This document shows positions 9,422 through 18,693 of a stretch of 64,000 bases of DNA, piece after piece. The translations under genes were made by a program, and so were the position numbers. Source of the DNA: Sporofaciens musculi (GTDB lineage: Bacteria > Bacillota > Clostridia > Lachnospirales > Lachnospiraceae); contig NZ_WUQX01000001.1 of assembly GCF_009830285.1 (NCBI RefSeq), forward strand, positions 124,001 to 188,000, written 5' to 3'. Each line of letters opens with the position of its first letter. Positions within the stretch are counted from its first letter, which is position 1. The notes under the pieces are model-generated. The model was not told the origin of the DNA. It saw only the letters and a list, made by a program, of their open reading frames with translations, and searched no databases.

Positions 9422-10823
9422 CGTCTTGTCCTCCGTAAAATTTCAATTCCAGGATTCTCCTGGTCTTGCCTGTAATCTGATACTTCTGATTCTGTCTGTA
9501 CCCGACAATCCACATAATATGCTTTCCATCTGCCACAAGCCATATTCCGTCTCTTAAACTGCCTGGTATCTTCTCATTAATAAAATACTGCTTCAGTTTC
9601 TGGGTGCCGCCATCCTTAGAAATGGTAATATAGTCGCCTGGCTCCCTATGTCTGATTTTAACAGTATTTTTAATTATATCATAATCAAACCATTTCGTGT
9701 AGGGGTTTTCAGGAAATATTACCATATCTCCCGTCCGATCAAATACTCTTGCCTCAACAGGACATTCTGGGTATTCTGTTTTTGTATCCGAACTAATCAT
9801 ATCTGACATTACAGACAATTCAATGCCTGCATAACTCCGCCTAGCGCACATATGATATGGTAAATGAAGCTGCCTGCCCACCTGCCGATTTAGCAGCTCC
9901 TCCAATTCTTTAATATGAATACTTCCGATATCCTTTCTTCTTCCTGCCACACGACAAAGCATTTCATGAAGCACAAATCCCCTAAGCGCCATAGGGACCT
10001 GCCGAAATTCGGTCTCAAAAAGTACTGCTTTTGTAACTCCGTCTTCCAAACCCTCATATTGGATACACAGCCCCTCATACCGCTTTGTCTCCTGCTCCAC
10101 ATACTCTCCCACCATCCGCATACTCTCCATGGTTTCTGACATATGGAAGACTGCCTGTCTGTTGACCTGTTCTTCAAGATAAGGAATCACATGACTTCGG
10201 AGACGGTTCCTGGTATAATCATCCGTAAAATTTGACTCATCCGTACAATAAGATATTCCCCGATTTTCAAGATATGATTCAATTTCCTCTCTTTTCAGGC
10301 ATAAAAGGGGGCGAATCCATGGTTCAGAGACAGGCGCAATCCCCCCAAGGCCTTTAAGACTGCATCCCCGACACAGATTCCAAAGCAGCGTCTCTGCATT
10401 ATCATTCTGGTGATGAGCAAGAGCAATCTTCGTACCATTTTCCTCACGCAGCACCTTCTGAAATATCTCACGCCGTACATCCCGTCCTGCTTCCTCCAGC
10501 GTCAAACCGTTTCTTCTGGCATATCCGCCCACATCCTCATAAAATGTCCGCAGCTCTACCCCCTGCTTCTTACACATAGTTTCCACGTACGCCGCGTCTG
10601 CATCCGCCGCATTTCCTCGCAGACCGTGATGCACATGGACTGCCATCACAGAAAAGCCAAACTCCCTGCTTAACTCTAAAAGCATGAAAAGAAGGCATAT
10701 GGAATCTGCACCTCCCGATACGCCTGCTATCACCTTATCATCTTCATCCAGCATATGATAACGCTGAACATAATCCTTTACCCGCTGATACATAAATTTA
10801 TCCTTCTGCTTAATTCTGTACAT
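9366..10823 (-). CDS. tilS: tRNA(Ile)-lysidine synthetase TilS
   Basis: TilS converts cytidine 34 of tRNA-Ile(CAU) to lysidine and is essential for AUA decoding. The 485-residue product carries the PP-loop SGGADS at residues 36-41, the HHQNDNAETLL metal/ATP segment and the C-terminal TilS domain (REPGDYITISKDGGTQKLKQ, in order). An in-frame Met at residue 11 is an alternative start. It lies between the SpoIIE-like gene and hpt, as in Bacillus. The overlap with hpt is 56 bases. Confidence 0.95.
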   Translation of the reverse strand: MYRIKQKDKFMYQRVKDYVQRYHMLDEDDKVIAGVSGGADSICLLFMLLELSREFGFSVMAVHVHHGLRGNAADADAAYVETMCKKQGVELRTFYEDVGGYARRNGLTLEEAGRDVRREIFQKVLREENGTKIALAHHQNDNAETLLWNLCRGCSLKGLGGIAPVSEPWIRPLLCLKREEIESYLENRGISYCTDESNFTDDYTRNRLRSHVIPYLEEQVNRQAVFHMSETMESMRMVGEYVEQETKRYEGLCIQYEGLEDGVTKAVLFETEFRQVPMALRGFVLHEMLCRVAGRRKDIGSIHIKELEELLNRQVGRQLHLPYHMCARRSYAGIELSVMSDMISSDTKTEYPECPVEARVFDRTGDMVIFPENPYTKWFDYDIIKNTVKIRHREPGDYITISKDGGTQKLKQYFINEKIPGSLRDGIWLVADGKHIMWIVGYRQNQKYQITGKTRRILELKFYGGQDDGRKRQSNDFGSRGYEKD

Positions 10824-10874
10824 AGCTTAGAAAACGTCGTAATAAATATATCTAAATCTATCGTAAAAAGCAAG

Positions 10875-12278
10875 CTAAAGTTTCCACATTCCGATTACCA
10901 GCACCGTCATATCATCCACGGGCACCTCCTCTGTCCATGCCAGCACCTGCTCCAGAATATGATGAGCCAACTCCTTCGGATTCACAATATCCCCATCCTG
11001 GATAAACTTCTTCATCAATGTTTCCTGCTCCCCTACCGGCAACGCATCCATGACACCGTCTGTCACCATAATCACATAATCCCCTGACTCAAGCTTCCTC
11101 TCCACAGGCTCAAGCTCAAGCTCACGAATCACACCCACAGGCAGAGAGGTAGAGGTAATTGCTTCGACAGAATCCTTCCTCTTGATAAACGTAGTCGAAG
11201 CTCCCGCCTTCACAAACTCGCAGGTTCCGCTGTACAAATCAAACAGACTGGCATCAATGGTGGAAAAACGCACCTCCTCACGCGCAATCACTAACGCCGT
11301 ATTCATCAACTGGATTGCCATTGTGACAGGGAAGCCTGCCTCCAGAAGCTCCTCCAGCATTTCAACCACCATCTTACTCTCCTTAAACGCCTCCTCACCA
11401 GAACCCATACCGTCAGAAAGGGCAATTCCCTTTTTGCCGCCCGGAAGGTCTGTCATGAGAAAGGTATCGCCAGAAATCTTTCCGCAGCCCTTTCCAATCT
11501 TCGCAACCCCCTGGAGGGTGTGATATCTGGCGCTTTCCACACAGGCAACCGTACAGTATTCCTCCCCCACAAGAGGACGCTCCCCCATCTGAGGCGTCAT
11601 GGTTCTTCCCGTACATGAGCCCACAACAGAAGCCAACTCCTTCGTGGCGATTACATGTCCCTTCATGGACTTTACAGTAAGATGAATCTCATATTTTCCC
11701 TGAGCCGTCATATAAAACACAGATGACAACATTCTTGCCCCGCCTTTACGAAGCTGAGTCTTCAGACGTTTTTCCAGATGCTCGTCCTCAAAAATTCCGG
11801 CATCCAGCTCGCGGGTGGTATGCTGAATCATTTCTGCAAAACGGTTCAACTGCTGCGCATAGCCCTCCCGATTCTCTACAATCTTGTTGCTCCACATCAT
11901 TATTTTTTTTGCATGTTCAAAGGTTTCCAGCGTCTCCCGCAAAAATCTTGGCGCCATGATACACCTTTTCTGCAGGCTCCTTTTTAATTCGACGCTTAAC
12001 TCTGCGCCAAAGTCCTCCACAGTACAGAGAATTTCATAGAGCATCTGATATGTATGGACCCGATTCTCCCCCAGACACCACTCCCTTTTCTCACAGTTCT
12101 CACAGACTTTATCCGTAACCTTCAGGAACATCTCCTCAACTTCCTCCTTTGAAAATGTTCCTTTATAATCCTCCAGCGTAAGAAATGTTTTTGACAAATG
12201 CACCAAAGAATCTGCAAACTTGTCCATCTGTACGACATATGGATTGATAAATGCCGTCTTTTCCTTTATTTCCACCAT
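10875..12278 (-). CDS. SpoIIE-type PP2C phosphatase lacking the membrane domain
   Basis: SpoIIE is the sporulation phosphatase that dephosphorylates SpoIIAA and frees sigma F. This 467-residue protein lies exactly where spoIIE sits in Bacillus, between divIC and tilS. It has the C-terminal PP2C domain with LSDGMGSGEEA and MVTDGVMDAL, both metal-binding Asp motifs. The N-terminal half has a cysteine-containing segment (CENCEKREWC). The N-terminal ten-helix membrane domain of classical ~820-residue SpoIIE is absent: no hydrophobic segment is visible, and only 95 bases separate its start from the divIC stop. It may be a soluble orthologue or a shortened one. Phosphatase assignment is firm; the sporulation role is inferred from synteny. 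Confidence 0.85.
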   Translation of the reverse strand: MVEIKEKTAFINPYVVQMDKFADSLVHLSKTFLTLEDYKGTFSKEEVEEMFLKVTDKVCENCEKREWCLGENRVHTYQMLYEILCTVEDFGAELSVELKRSLQKRCIMAPRFLRETLETFEHAKKIMMWSNKIVENREGYAQQLNRFAEMIQHTTRELDAGIFEDEHLEKRLKTQLRKGGARMLSSVFYMTAQGKYEIHLTVKSMKGHVIATKELASVVGSCTGRTMTPQMGERPLVGEEYCTVACVESARYHTLQGVAKIGKGCGKISGDTFLMTDLPGGKKGIALSDGMGSGEEAFKESKMVVEMLEELLEAGFPVTMAIQLMNTALVIAREEVRFSTIDASLFDLYSGTCEFVKAGASTTFIKRKDSVEAITSTSLPVGVIRELELEPVERKLESGDYVIMVTDGVMDALPVGEQETLMKKFIQDGDIVNPKELAHHILEQVLAWTEEVPVDDMTVLVIGMWKL

Positions 12279-12334
12279 TTTTTACTCCCCTTTCAACGGT
12301 TTTCAGACATAATTTTCAAAAAACAAAAAATAAA

Positions 12335-12361
12335 AAGCCTTAGGAACATCTCCTAAAGCTT
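12335..12361 (-). terminator. Rho-independent terminator after divIC
   Basis: On the minus strand a hairpin (AAGC(T)TTAGGA / TCCTAAGGCTT, loop of about four bases) is followed by TTTTTA. It sits 13 bases after the divIC stop, so divIC and the upstream yab genes end here and the SpoIIE-like gene needs its own promoter or readthrough. Confidence 0.75.
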
Positions 12362-12373
12362 ATCCTCTGTCTA

Positions 12374-12697
12374 TTATTTTTCTTTTAGTATAATCTCGTT
12401 CTCGTGAACCAATCCCAGTTTATCCCGCGCAACGTCTTCCACATACTGGTCTGTCCCCACATACTCGCGAAGCTCATCAATTTCTTCCGCGCGCGCTTTT
12501 TCTTCCTTAATCTGTTGTTCCAAATCCTGCTCTTGCCCCAGATATTCCTTTTCTTTGGCTCTGAGGGATATACTGTTAGCCGTCACAACCGCAAACAAAA
12601 GCAAAACGACTGCGCTGACCGCCAGCACACTCCTCTTATGGCGCTGCATACGCCTCCTCCGATGCTTCTTCGGACGTTTCTTCTCTGTATTACCCAT
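12374..12697 (-). CDS. divIC: DivIC/FtsB-like septum formation protein
   Basis: DivIC works with FtsL and DivIB in the division complex. From the ATG at 12697 the 107-residue product has a Lys/Arg-rich cytoplasmic N-terminus (KKRPKKHRRRRMQRHKR), one membrane helix (SVLAVSAVVLLLFAVVTAN), a Glu/Gln-rich coiled coil (KEKEYLGQEQDLEQQIKEE) and the conserved end DQYVEDVARDKLGLVHENE. The longer ORF start adds nine residues without a better ribosome site; AAGGGTGA precedes the chosen ATG. Neighbours yabP-yabQ upstream match the Bacillus order. Confidence 0.9.
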   Translation of the reverse strand: MGNTEKKRPKKHRRRRMQRHKRSVLAVSAVVLLLFAVVTANSISLRAKEKEYLGQEQDLEQQIKEEKARAEEIDELREYVGTDQYVEDVARDKLGLVHENEIILKEK

Positions 12698-12750
12698 ATA
12701 ATTTTCACCCTTATTTACAGGCACCCCTGCCCGTTATACTCACCCTTATC

Positions 12751-13104
12751 TTAACTTTTTTCTTCTTTTTTATCAAGCCCCTGGCGCAAATCTTTCTCTT
12801 TATTGCCGTAAATCTTTTTGAATAGTTTTTCCTCTCTGTCGAGAAAAACCCACATCAAAATCACTCCAAGCCCAACACCTAGTATAAAATACCAGCGAAT
12901 ACTACCATCACTTGTATGGTAAATCTGCACAAACATATAGACAGCAGAGCCCATCCAGAAAATTAAATCCTCTGCGCCAATGGCCGCAAGGGTATGGCTG
13001 ACAATCCGACGGAAGCAGCGGATACATTGATAGATAAGCCTCACAATCCCACCGGATACTACTGCTGCCAGGAACACCATCATTTCCTCTCTGATTCCCA
13101 TCAT
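12751..13104 (-). CDS. yabQ: Spore cortex biosynthesis protein YabQ
   Basis: YabQ is a membrane protein needed for spore cortex formation. Starting at the ATG at 13104 (four bases after the yabP stop), the product has about 117 residues. It has three to four membrane segments (MMVFLAAVVSGGIVRLIYQ, AEDLIFWMGSAVYMFVQIY, WYFILGVGLGVILMWVFL) and a charged Lys/Glu tail (KKIYGNKEKDLRQGLDKKE). The longer ORF upstream overlaps yabP entirely and is not conserved in character. Position after yabP confirms the call. Confidence 0.85.
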   Translation of the reverse strand: MMGIREEMMVFLAAVVSGGIVRLIYQCIRCFRRIVSHTLAAIGAEDLIFWMGSAVYMFVQIYHTSDGSIRWYFILGVGLGVILMWVFLDREEKLFKKIYGNKEKDLRQGLDKKEEKS

Positions 13105-13108
13105 AGCG

Positions 13109-13393
13109 TCACCTGAACAGCTTTGAGAACAGGTTCTCCTGCTGCTTTGCATGCGCCTGGACGTCTGAATAGGCAACACTGTCAATATTTCCAGAGAGGT
13201 CCACCTCTCCCTTTTCCACACTCAGCCGGTTGACATGCAGATCTGTTCCCTTCACCATCATCATCCCCTGCTCTGTCTCCAGAAGAATCTCATTCAAGTC
13301 AAAAGATAACACATCGATCACACCGGTCACCATGCTGGTCTTTCGGTTATTAATCACCAGCTTATGATTTTTCTGTACGGTTCTTTCTTCCAT
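13109..13393 (-). CDS. yabP: Sporulation protein YabP
   Basis: YabP is a small cytosolic protein required for spore cortex assembly under sigma E control in Bacillus. The product is about 94 residues, with the family core NRKTSMVTGVIDVLSFDL and a YdfB/YabP-type beta domain. The ATG at 13393 is preferred over a GTG nine bases earlier because the AAAGG ribosome site is 11 bases upstream of the ATG but only 2 from the GTG. It is followed at once by yabQ. The C-terminus is Gln-rich (AHAKQQENLFSKLFR). Confidence 0.88.
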   Translation of the reverse strand: MEERTVQKNHKLVINNRKTSMVTGVIDVLSFDLNEILLETEQGMMMVKGTDLHVNRLSVEKGEVDLSGNIDSVAYSDVQAHAKQQENLFSKLFR

Positions 13394-13442
13394 GCGCTTC
13401 ACAACCTTTCTTAATAATCATATGAAAGGCTGCCGCCAAATA

Positions 13443-13682
13443 TTACAAATATTTGAACAAGTCTTTTGCTTCTTCCTTCTTTGTAGTATCCTGAATGTCC
13501 AAAACCTCTACTTTTACCGTCTTTGTACCAAACTGAATCTCAATCACATCTCCAACCTTTACCTTCACGGAAGCCTTTGCCACCTGGCCGTTCACGGTCA
13601 CTCGCCCTGCGTCGCACGCTTCATTAGCGACAGTCCTGCGCTTAATCAGACGTGATACTTTTAAAAATTTATCTAATCTCAT
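13443..13682 (-). CDS. rqcP: S4 RNA-binding protein, RqcP/YabO type
   Basis: RqcP (Hsp15-like) helps RqcH add C-terminal Ala tails on stalled 50S subunits. From the ATG at 13682, preceded by AAAGGGA, the 79-residue product begins MRLDKFLKVSRLIKRRTVAN, the classic S4 fold, with ACDAGRVTVNGQVAKASVKVKVGD following. An in-frame start 48 bases earlier lacks a ribosome site. It lies upstream of yabP, as in Bacillus. Confidence 0.92.
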   Translation of the reverse strand: MRLDKFLKVSRLIKRRTVANEACDAGRVTVNGQVAKASVKVKVGDVIEIQFGTKTVKVEVLDIQDTTKKEEAKDLFKYL

Positions 13683-13763
13683 GAAATATTTCCCTTTCTT
13701 TATCGTATAAAATCGTATACCCAAGGGCATGTATTACGGTGTGCCCTTTAGATATACGATAAT

Positions 13764-13806
13764 AAAAAAGGATGCCCGAAGGTCCTATCCGACCCCCGCG
13801 GCATCC
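13764..13806 (-). terminator. Rho-independent terminator after hup
   Basis: On the minus strand GGATGCC (13806-13800) pairs with GGCATCC (13776-13770) across a GC-rich loop and is followed by six T residues (13769-13764). It lies about 70 bases beyond the hup stop and separates hup from the rqcP-yabP-yabQ-divIC unit. Confidence 0.85.
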
Positions 13807-13878
13807 TAATCCCCATGTCCGGCAACCGACACAACATATATCCTACTCCATCCCTGCCGATTACCTATACAAAATGAA

Positions 13879-14154
13879 TTACTCGTTGACAGCGTCCTTA
13901 AGCGCTTTACCAGCTTTGAACTTCGGAGCCTTGCAAGCCTCAATCTTCATCGTCTTGCCAGTCTGCGGATTCCTTCCTTCTCTTGCCTCTCTCTTGCTTA
14001 CTTCAAAAGTACCAAATCCAACTAACTGAACCTTGTGCTCTTTCTTTAATTCATCTGTTACTACATCAATAAAAGCCTTTAACGCTTTTTCAGAATCCTT
14101 CTTAGATAATTCTGCCTGGTCAGCAATCGCTGCAACTAATTCTGTCTTGTTCAT
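13879..14154 (-). CDS. hup: HU family DNA-binding protein
   Basis: HU bends and compacts DNA as a dimer. The 91-residue product is full length, beginning MNKTELVAAIADQAELSKKD. The DNA-binding arm segment reads GFGTFEVSKREAREGRNPQTGK. It is preceded by AGGAGGAAA and a good sigma A promoter (separate entry), and followed by its own terminator, so it is a single-gene unit. Confidence 0.97.
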   Translation of the reverse strand: MNKTELVAAIADQAELSKKDSEKALKAFIDVVTDELKKEHKVQLVGFGTFEVSKREAREGRNPQTGKTMKIEACKAPKFKAGKALKDAVNE

Positions 14155-14254
14155 GGATAATTTCCTCCTCTTGTTTACATATAGAATCCCTTATTTATTC
14201 TATTATCTATTATGCGGTCCCCACACAAACGTCGCACAAAGACCTATAGATACA

Positions 14255-14283
14255 GTTATAACTGCTTTCCTGATAAATGTCAA
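14255..14283 (-). promoter_or_regulatory. Sigma A-type promoter of hup
   Basis: On the minus strand TTGACA (14283-14278) and TATAAC (14260-14255) are separated by exactly 17 bases. The start codon of hup is about 100 bases downstream, leaving a leader of roughly 95 bases ending in the ribosome site. Confidence 0.8.
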
Positions 14284-14329
14284 GGCAAATTATTGGGTTT
14301 TCACCGTATTTTCAGGGTTTTTCGGAATT

Positions 14330-16063
14330 CTAAAGCATCTTGTTAATCATGGACAGAACTTCTTCACCAAGCTTCGCTGACTTTTCATCTGCATCTGCAA
14401 GAGAGCTTCCCTTAATACCATAGTAGAACTTCACTTTCGGCTCTGTTCCAGATGGTCTTACACACAGCCATGCGTCGTCCGTCAGGTCATAGTAAAGAAC
14501 ATTGGACTTCGGCAGACCGGTTCCTGTCACTTCACCTGTAGCGATATCCTTGATTGTCTCTGCCTGGTAATCTCTTGCCTTCACAACCTTGTATCCTCCC
14601 ACCTCTGCCGGTGGATTCTTGCGCAGCGTTTCCAGAATCTCCTGAATCTTCTGTAATCCTTCGATTCCCTTTAATGTAATGGATTGGATATCATCTTTAT
14701 AATAGCCGTACTTGTCATACATGTCCACCATAGCGTCCCACAGCGTCTTGCCCTGGGTCTTATAGTAGGCAGCCGCCTCGCACAGCGCCATAGTCGCAAC
14801 AATCGCATCCTTATCCCTTGCATGGGTTCCAATCAGACAGCCATAGCTCTCCTCAAAGCCAAAGAGATAAGAGCCCTTACCGGTTGTCTCAAATCCCAGA
14901 ATCTGCTGCCCGATAAACTTGAAACCGGTCAGCACTTCAATCAATCCGATATCATAGCCCTTTGCAATGGCATCTGCCAGATTGGATGTAACAATGGTCT
15001 TAATCAGATATCCGTCCTCTGGAAGCCCCTTTGTCGCTTTGCGCTGTCCAATCTCATAATCTGCAAGGAGACAGCCGGACATATTACCTGTCAGTACCTT
15101 ATACTCGCCTGACTTTGCATCCTTCACATATACGCCGAGACGGTCTGCATCCGGATCGGTGGCAAGCACCAGATCTGCATCTACTTCCTTCGCAAGCTTC
15201 AATCCCAGTTCAAATGCTTCCTTCGCCTCCGGATTCGGATAAGAAACAGTCGGGAATTCACCGTCTGGCAATTCCTGCTCCTTTACAACATAAACATTCT
15301 TAAAGCCAAGTTCTTCCAAAATACGCCTTGCCGGAATATTGCCTGTTCCGTGAAGAGGGCTGTATACAATCTTGAGCTCATTTCCAACTGCGTCGATAGA
15401 ATCCTGATGGATTACCTGCTTCTTAAGCTCTGCAATATAACCGTCGTCTACTGACGAGCCGATAACTTCATACATTCCTGCCGCCTTGGCTTCCTCAAGC
15501 CCCATGGTCTTGACTGTATTGTAGTCTTCAACAGCCTTTACCTCATCCATGATGCCTTTATCGTGAGGAGGCGTAATCTGTGCGCCATCCTCCCAGTATA
15601 CCTTGTATCCATTATACTCTGGCGGATTGTGGCTTGCCGTAATGTTAATGCCAGCGATACATCCAAGAGAACGTACTGCATAAGACAACTCCGGCGTAGG
15701 ACGCAGAGAGTCGAACACGTAGGCCTTAATTCCGTTCGCCCCAAGGCAGAGAGCCGCCTCGTCTGCAAATTCCGGAGACATACGGCGGGAATCATATGCG
15801 ATTGCTACACCCTTCTTCTGTCCATCCTTGCTGATTATGTAGTTCGCAAGTCCCTGAGTTGCCTTCCTTACCGTATAAATGTTCATGCGGTTCGTTCCTG
15901 CACCGATGATTCCCCTAAGGCCCGCCGTACCGAATTCCAAATCCTTATAAAAACGCTCCTTGATCTCGTTATCATCATTAGCAATGCTTCTTAATTCTTC
16001 CTTTGTTGCATCATCAAAGTATGGGTCATTCAGCCATCCTTCATATCTTTCACGGTATTCCAT
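14330..16063 (-). CDS. Alpha-phosphohexomutase (phosphoglucomutase/phosphomannomutase)
   Basis: It interconverts glucose 1- and 6-phosphate (or mannose phosphates), feeding glycogen and cell-wall glycan synthesis. The 577-residue protein shows the phosphoserine loop TASHNPPEYNGYKVY, the metal loop DPDADRLG, the sugar-binding loop GFEESYG and the C-terminal phosphate loop RPSGTEPKVKFYYG. Length matches the PgcA family. It is flanked by hup and the CotS-like gene, each apparently with its own transcription. Confidence 0.93.
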   Translation of the reverse strand: MEYRERYEGWLNDPYFDDATKEELRSIANDDNEIKERFYKDLEFGTAGLRGIIGAGTNRMNIYTVRKATQGLANYIISKDGQKKGVAIAYDSRRMSPEFADEAALCLGANGIKAYVFDSLRPTPELSYAVRSLGCIAGINITASHNPPEYNGYKVYWEDGAQITPPHDKGIMDEVKAVEDYNTVKTMGLEEAKAAGMYEVIGSSVDDGYIAELKKQVIHQDSIDAVGNELKIVYSPLHGTGNIPARRILEELGFKNVYVVKEQELPDGEFPTVSYPNPEAKEAFELGLKLAKEVDADLVLATDPDADRLGVYVKDAKSGEYKVLTGNMSGCLLADYEIGQRKATKGLPEDGYLIKTIVTSNLADAIAKGYDIGLIEVLTGFKFIGQQILGFETTGKGSYLFGFEESYGCLIGTHARDKDAIVATMALCEAAAYYKTQGKTLWDAMVDMYDKYGYYKDDIQSITLKGIEGLQKIQEILETLRKNPPAEVGGYKVVKARDYQAETIKDIATGEVTGTGLPKSNVLYYDLTDDAWLCVRPSGTEPKVKFYYGIKGSSLADADEKSAKLGEEVLSMINKML

Positions 16064-16107
16064 TTTTGTACCTCCTGTCCTTAATGATTCTATTATACAA
16101 CAGGAAT

Positions 16108-17121
16108 CTACAAATGAAAAGAAAATATATCTTCTAAAAACCGCTTCTTTTCCTCCGTCTGCCGAATTGCCATACTAAGCTTCTCAATACTCTTTGCGGA
16201 AATCCACGCTTTATTGGAATGATAGTAGGAATTGGCAACCTTCCAGAATTTCTCTGGATAGATAAGCCTCACCTTCAGATACTCCATTTCTTCCCTGGAA
16301 AGGGGACGGATTGCCGAATATGTATTCAGCATATTGTCACCGAGGCGAACCTTCCACCCCTGCTTCTCCATCACCTTCCGCAGAAAATAATATAAATCCT
16401 CCACCTGTACATCCCTCTTGAATTTTTCAAAATTCGTAACCGCAATCTGGTATGGCTCCCGCCTGTGGCTGTGTTCTGCCGAAAGCATCAAGATATTATG
16501 ATAGTTATACTCCCCGTGAGTCATACAGCCCTTTTCCACGCTCTCCCGATAGATTTTGTCGTAATCAGAATTCTCCAGCTCATTGATCGCACAATCTGCC
16601 CACTGATACATTTGCTCAAAATATTTCAGAAAAGCTGACTCAAACTCTCCCTTAGGCGATATCCCGCGCATGAATTTCCGCACTTTCTTTAATTCTCGGT
16701 TGTGACGAAGATATTCCTCTCCCAGATGCGCCCCTGGCGCAACGCTGTTTGCCAGACTTCTGCACATCAATACATGCAGCTTTGCCAAATTTCCTGACGC
16801 CGCAAGCAGCTCGGCCGGTTTCTTAATATCACACTCCCGCCCCTGGAACCAGGATTTCAGCAGATATTGGCATCCATCCTCCGATGCGGCAAGATATTCC
16901 CCTTCCTTTGTCTGTATGATTCTGTCTGTTCGGGTATATCCTTGCTCATTAAGATACTCATGCAACTCATACAACGCAGGAATACGCTTTTCTGACACCT
17001 TAACTTCCTTCAGCAGCAGAAGCCCCTGGTCTGAGTCGCATAAAACAGCACCCCTCGTCTTGCGGGTGCCGCTGACTTCTACATCATACTGTTCTAATAC
17101 ATTTAGTTCATACTCCTGCAT
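16108..17121 (-). CDS. CotS-like spore coat protein (APH-type kinase fold)
   Basis: CotS-family proteins are spore-coat proteins with an aminoglycoside-phosphotransferase-like fold. The product is about 337 residues from the ATG at 17121, with a GGGG ribosome site eight bases upstream; ATG/GTG codons 6 and 15 bases earlier are alternatives. The catalytic-loop-like HGEYNYHNIL is present where kinases have HGD-x-x-x-N; the Asp is replaced by Glu, and the magnesium-binding segment is not obvious. Activity as a kinase is therefore doubtful. The neighbourhood contains other sporulation genes. Confidence 0.8.
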   Translation of the reverse strand: MQEYELNVLEQYDVEVSGTRKTRGAVLCDSDQGLLLLKEVKVSEKRIPALYELHEYLNEQGYTRTDRIIQTKEGEYLAASEDGCQYLLKSWFQGRECDIKKPAELLAASGNLAKLHVLMCRSLANSVAPGAHLGEEYLRHNRELKKVRKFMRGISPKGEFESAFLKYFEQMYQWADCAINELENSDYDKIYRESVEKGCMTHGEYNYHNILMLSAEHSHRREPYQIAVTNFEKFKRDVQVEDLYYFLRKVMEKQGWKVRLGDNMLNTYSAIRPLSREEMEYLKVRLIYPEKFWKVANSYYHSNKAWISAKSIEKLSMAIRQTEEKKRFLEDIFSFHL

Positions 17122-17188
17122 ATCCATCCCCTGCACTTACATTACATATTCTCTCTAACGTATGATGGGAATGTGAAAAATATGCAGC

Positions 17189-18526
17189 TTACATCCATTC
17201 TGAAGCCACCTTCAACAATTTTTCTTTCTCGTTATACTTCGGTTCCTCTATAACCCGTTCCAATAATTTATTTAAACACGCGCCAATCTCCTTTCCTGGC
17301 TTCATCCCAAGCCCAATCAGGTCTTTCCCCGATACTGCCAGGTCCTTCAGGGCCACGCACTGATTTGCCTGTACAATCTCCTGATATAATTCCTCAATTT
17401 CCTCCAGATTCTTTATCTTCTCGTCCCGTCTGTACATACTCTGTGCCAGTACATCCGCTCGGCGCACTTCCATATAGTATGGAAACAAATCCTCTCCAAT
17501 CTGATTCATGGCCCGACGCACATTCTTTGCCGTTGCCGGCATCCGGTAGTCATGAAAGCAGACCAGCCGTGTCACCTTGTTTAAGGTGTCGTTATCGAAT
17601 TTCAACCGTTTTAATACATCCTTTGCAATCACCTGGCTTTCTTCGGCGTGTCGTTTAAAATGTGCCACGCCCTCCTCATCTATCGTCTTAAGAGCAGGCT
17701 TTCCCATATCATGGAGAAGCATGGTCAGCCTTAACACCTTATCTGCCCGAACATTTTTCATGGCATGAAGTGTATGCCCGCCCACAGAATACATGTGGTG
17801 CGGCGTCTCCTGGTCCGTTTCCATAATACGGTCAAATTCCGGCAGAAATACTCCCGTAATTCCCAGTTCATATGCATCCCGCAGCAATTCCGGTCTGTCG
17901 GACATAACTATTTTCACAAGCTCTGCCTGAATGCGCTCTGCACTGATTTTTTTTAGAGTATGCGCAAGCTTTTCCATTCCACGCCTTGTACCTTCCTCAA
18001 TCCTAAATCCAAGCTGCGATGCAAAACGTACTCCCCTCAAAATCCTCAGGGCATCCTCAGAGAACCTCTCCCTAGCATTTCCCACGCATCGAATCACATT
18101 GTCCTTTATATCCCTGATTCCGCCGAAAATATCCACCAGCCCGTCCTTTTCGTTGTATGCCATGGCATTGATGGTAAAATCCCTTCTCAATAAGTCTTCT
18201 TTCAGATTCCTGGTAAACATCACTTCTTTTGGATGGCGGCTGTCCTCATACTCCCCGTCAATTCGGTAGGTCGTTACTTCAAAGCCTTCATCCCCCATAA
18301 GCACAGTAACCGTCCCATGCTCAATCCCCGTATCGAAAGTCCTATGGAATAATGCCTTCGTCTCCTCCGGCATAGCTGATGTGGTGATATCCCAATCCTC
18401 TGGCCTCCTTCCAAGGATTGAATCCCTGACGCATCCGCCTACTGCATATGCCTCGTATCCATGATTCTGTAGTATGGTAATGATTCTGTCTACTCTCTCA
18501 GGCAGCGTGATTCGCAGATTTTCCAC
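17189..18526 (-). CDS. cca: CCA tRNA nucleotidyltransferase with HD domain
   Basis: It adds or repairs the CCA 3' end of tRNA. The 445-residue protein has the polymerase-beta-type motif AVGGCVRDSILGR...EDWDITT, the RRDFTINAMAYN motif and the family neck/body EDALRILRGVRFASQLGF. A C-terminal HD domain with LLHDMGKP and a later CFHDYR follows, as in class II enzymes with HD phosphatase modules. It is transcribed divergently from spmA. Confidence 0.93.
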   Translation of the reverse strand: MENLRITLPERVDRIITILQNHGYEAYAVGGCVRDSILGRRPEDWDITTSAMPEETKALFHRTFDTGIEHGTVTVLMGDEGFEVTTYRIDGEYEDSRHPKEVMFTRNLKEDLLRRDFTINAMAYNEKDGLVDIFGGIRDIKDNVIRCVGNARERFSEDALRILRGVRFASQLGFRIEEGTRRGMEKLAHTLKKISAERIQAELVKIVMSDRPELLRDAYELGITGVFLPEFDRIMETDQETPHHMYSVGGHTLHAMKNVRADKVLRLTMLLHDMGKPALKTIDEEGVAHFKRHAEESQVIAKDVLKRLKFDNDTLNKVTRLVCFHDYRMPATAKNVRRAMNQIGEDLFPYYMEVRRADVLAQSMYRRDEKIKNLEEIEELYQEIVQANQCVALKDLAVSGKDLIGLGMKPGKEIGACLNKLLERVIEEPKYNEKEKLLKVASEWM

Positions 18527-18693
18527 AATATCTCCTCCAAGTCTCTCTGATTTTCCACCCTTGCCTCATAAGATGGATAAATACTATCATTTATTATCAT
18601 AATATAATATGAAAATATACAGAAATCAACTATATTCTATTACTTAGTCAGTCTGCATATGGTATAGGTAAAAGCAATAAGAAGGTGTTGCAG

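Noticed and set aside
12751..13221. Longer YabQ starting at 13221
   Set aside because: The first 39 codons overlap yabP and show no family character; ATG at 13104 directly follows yabP.
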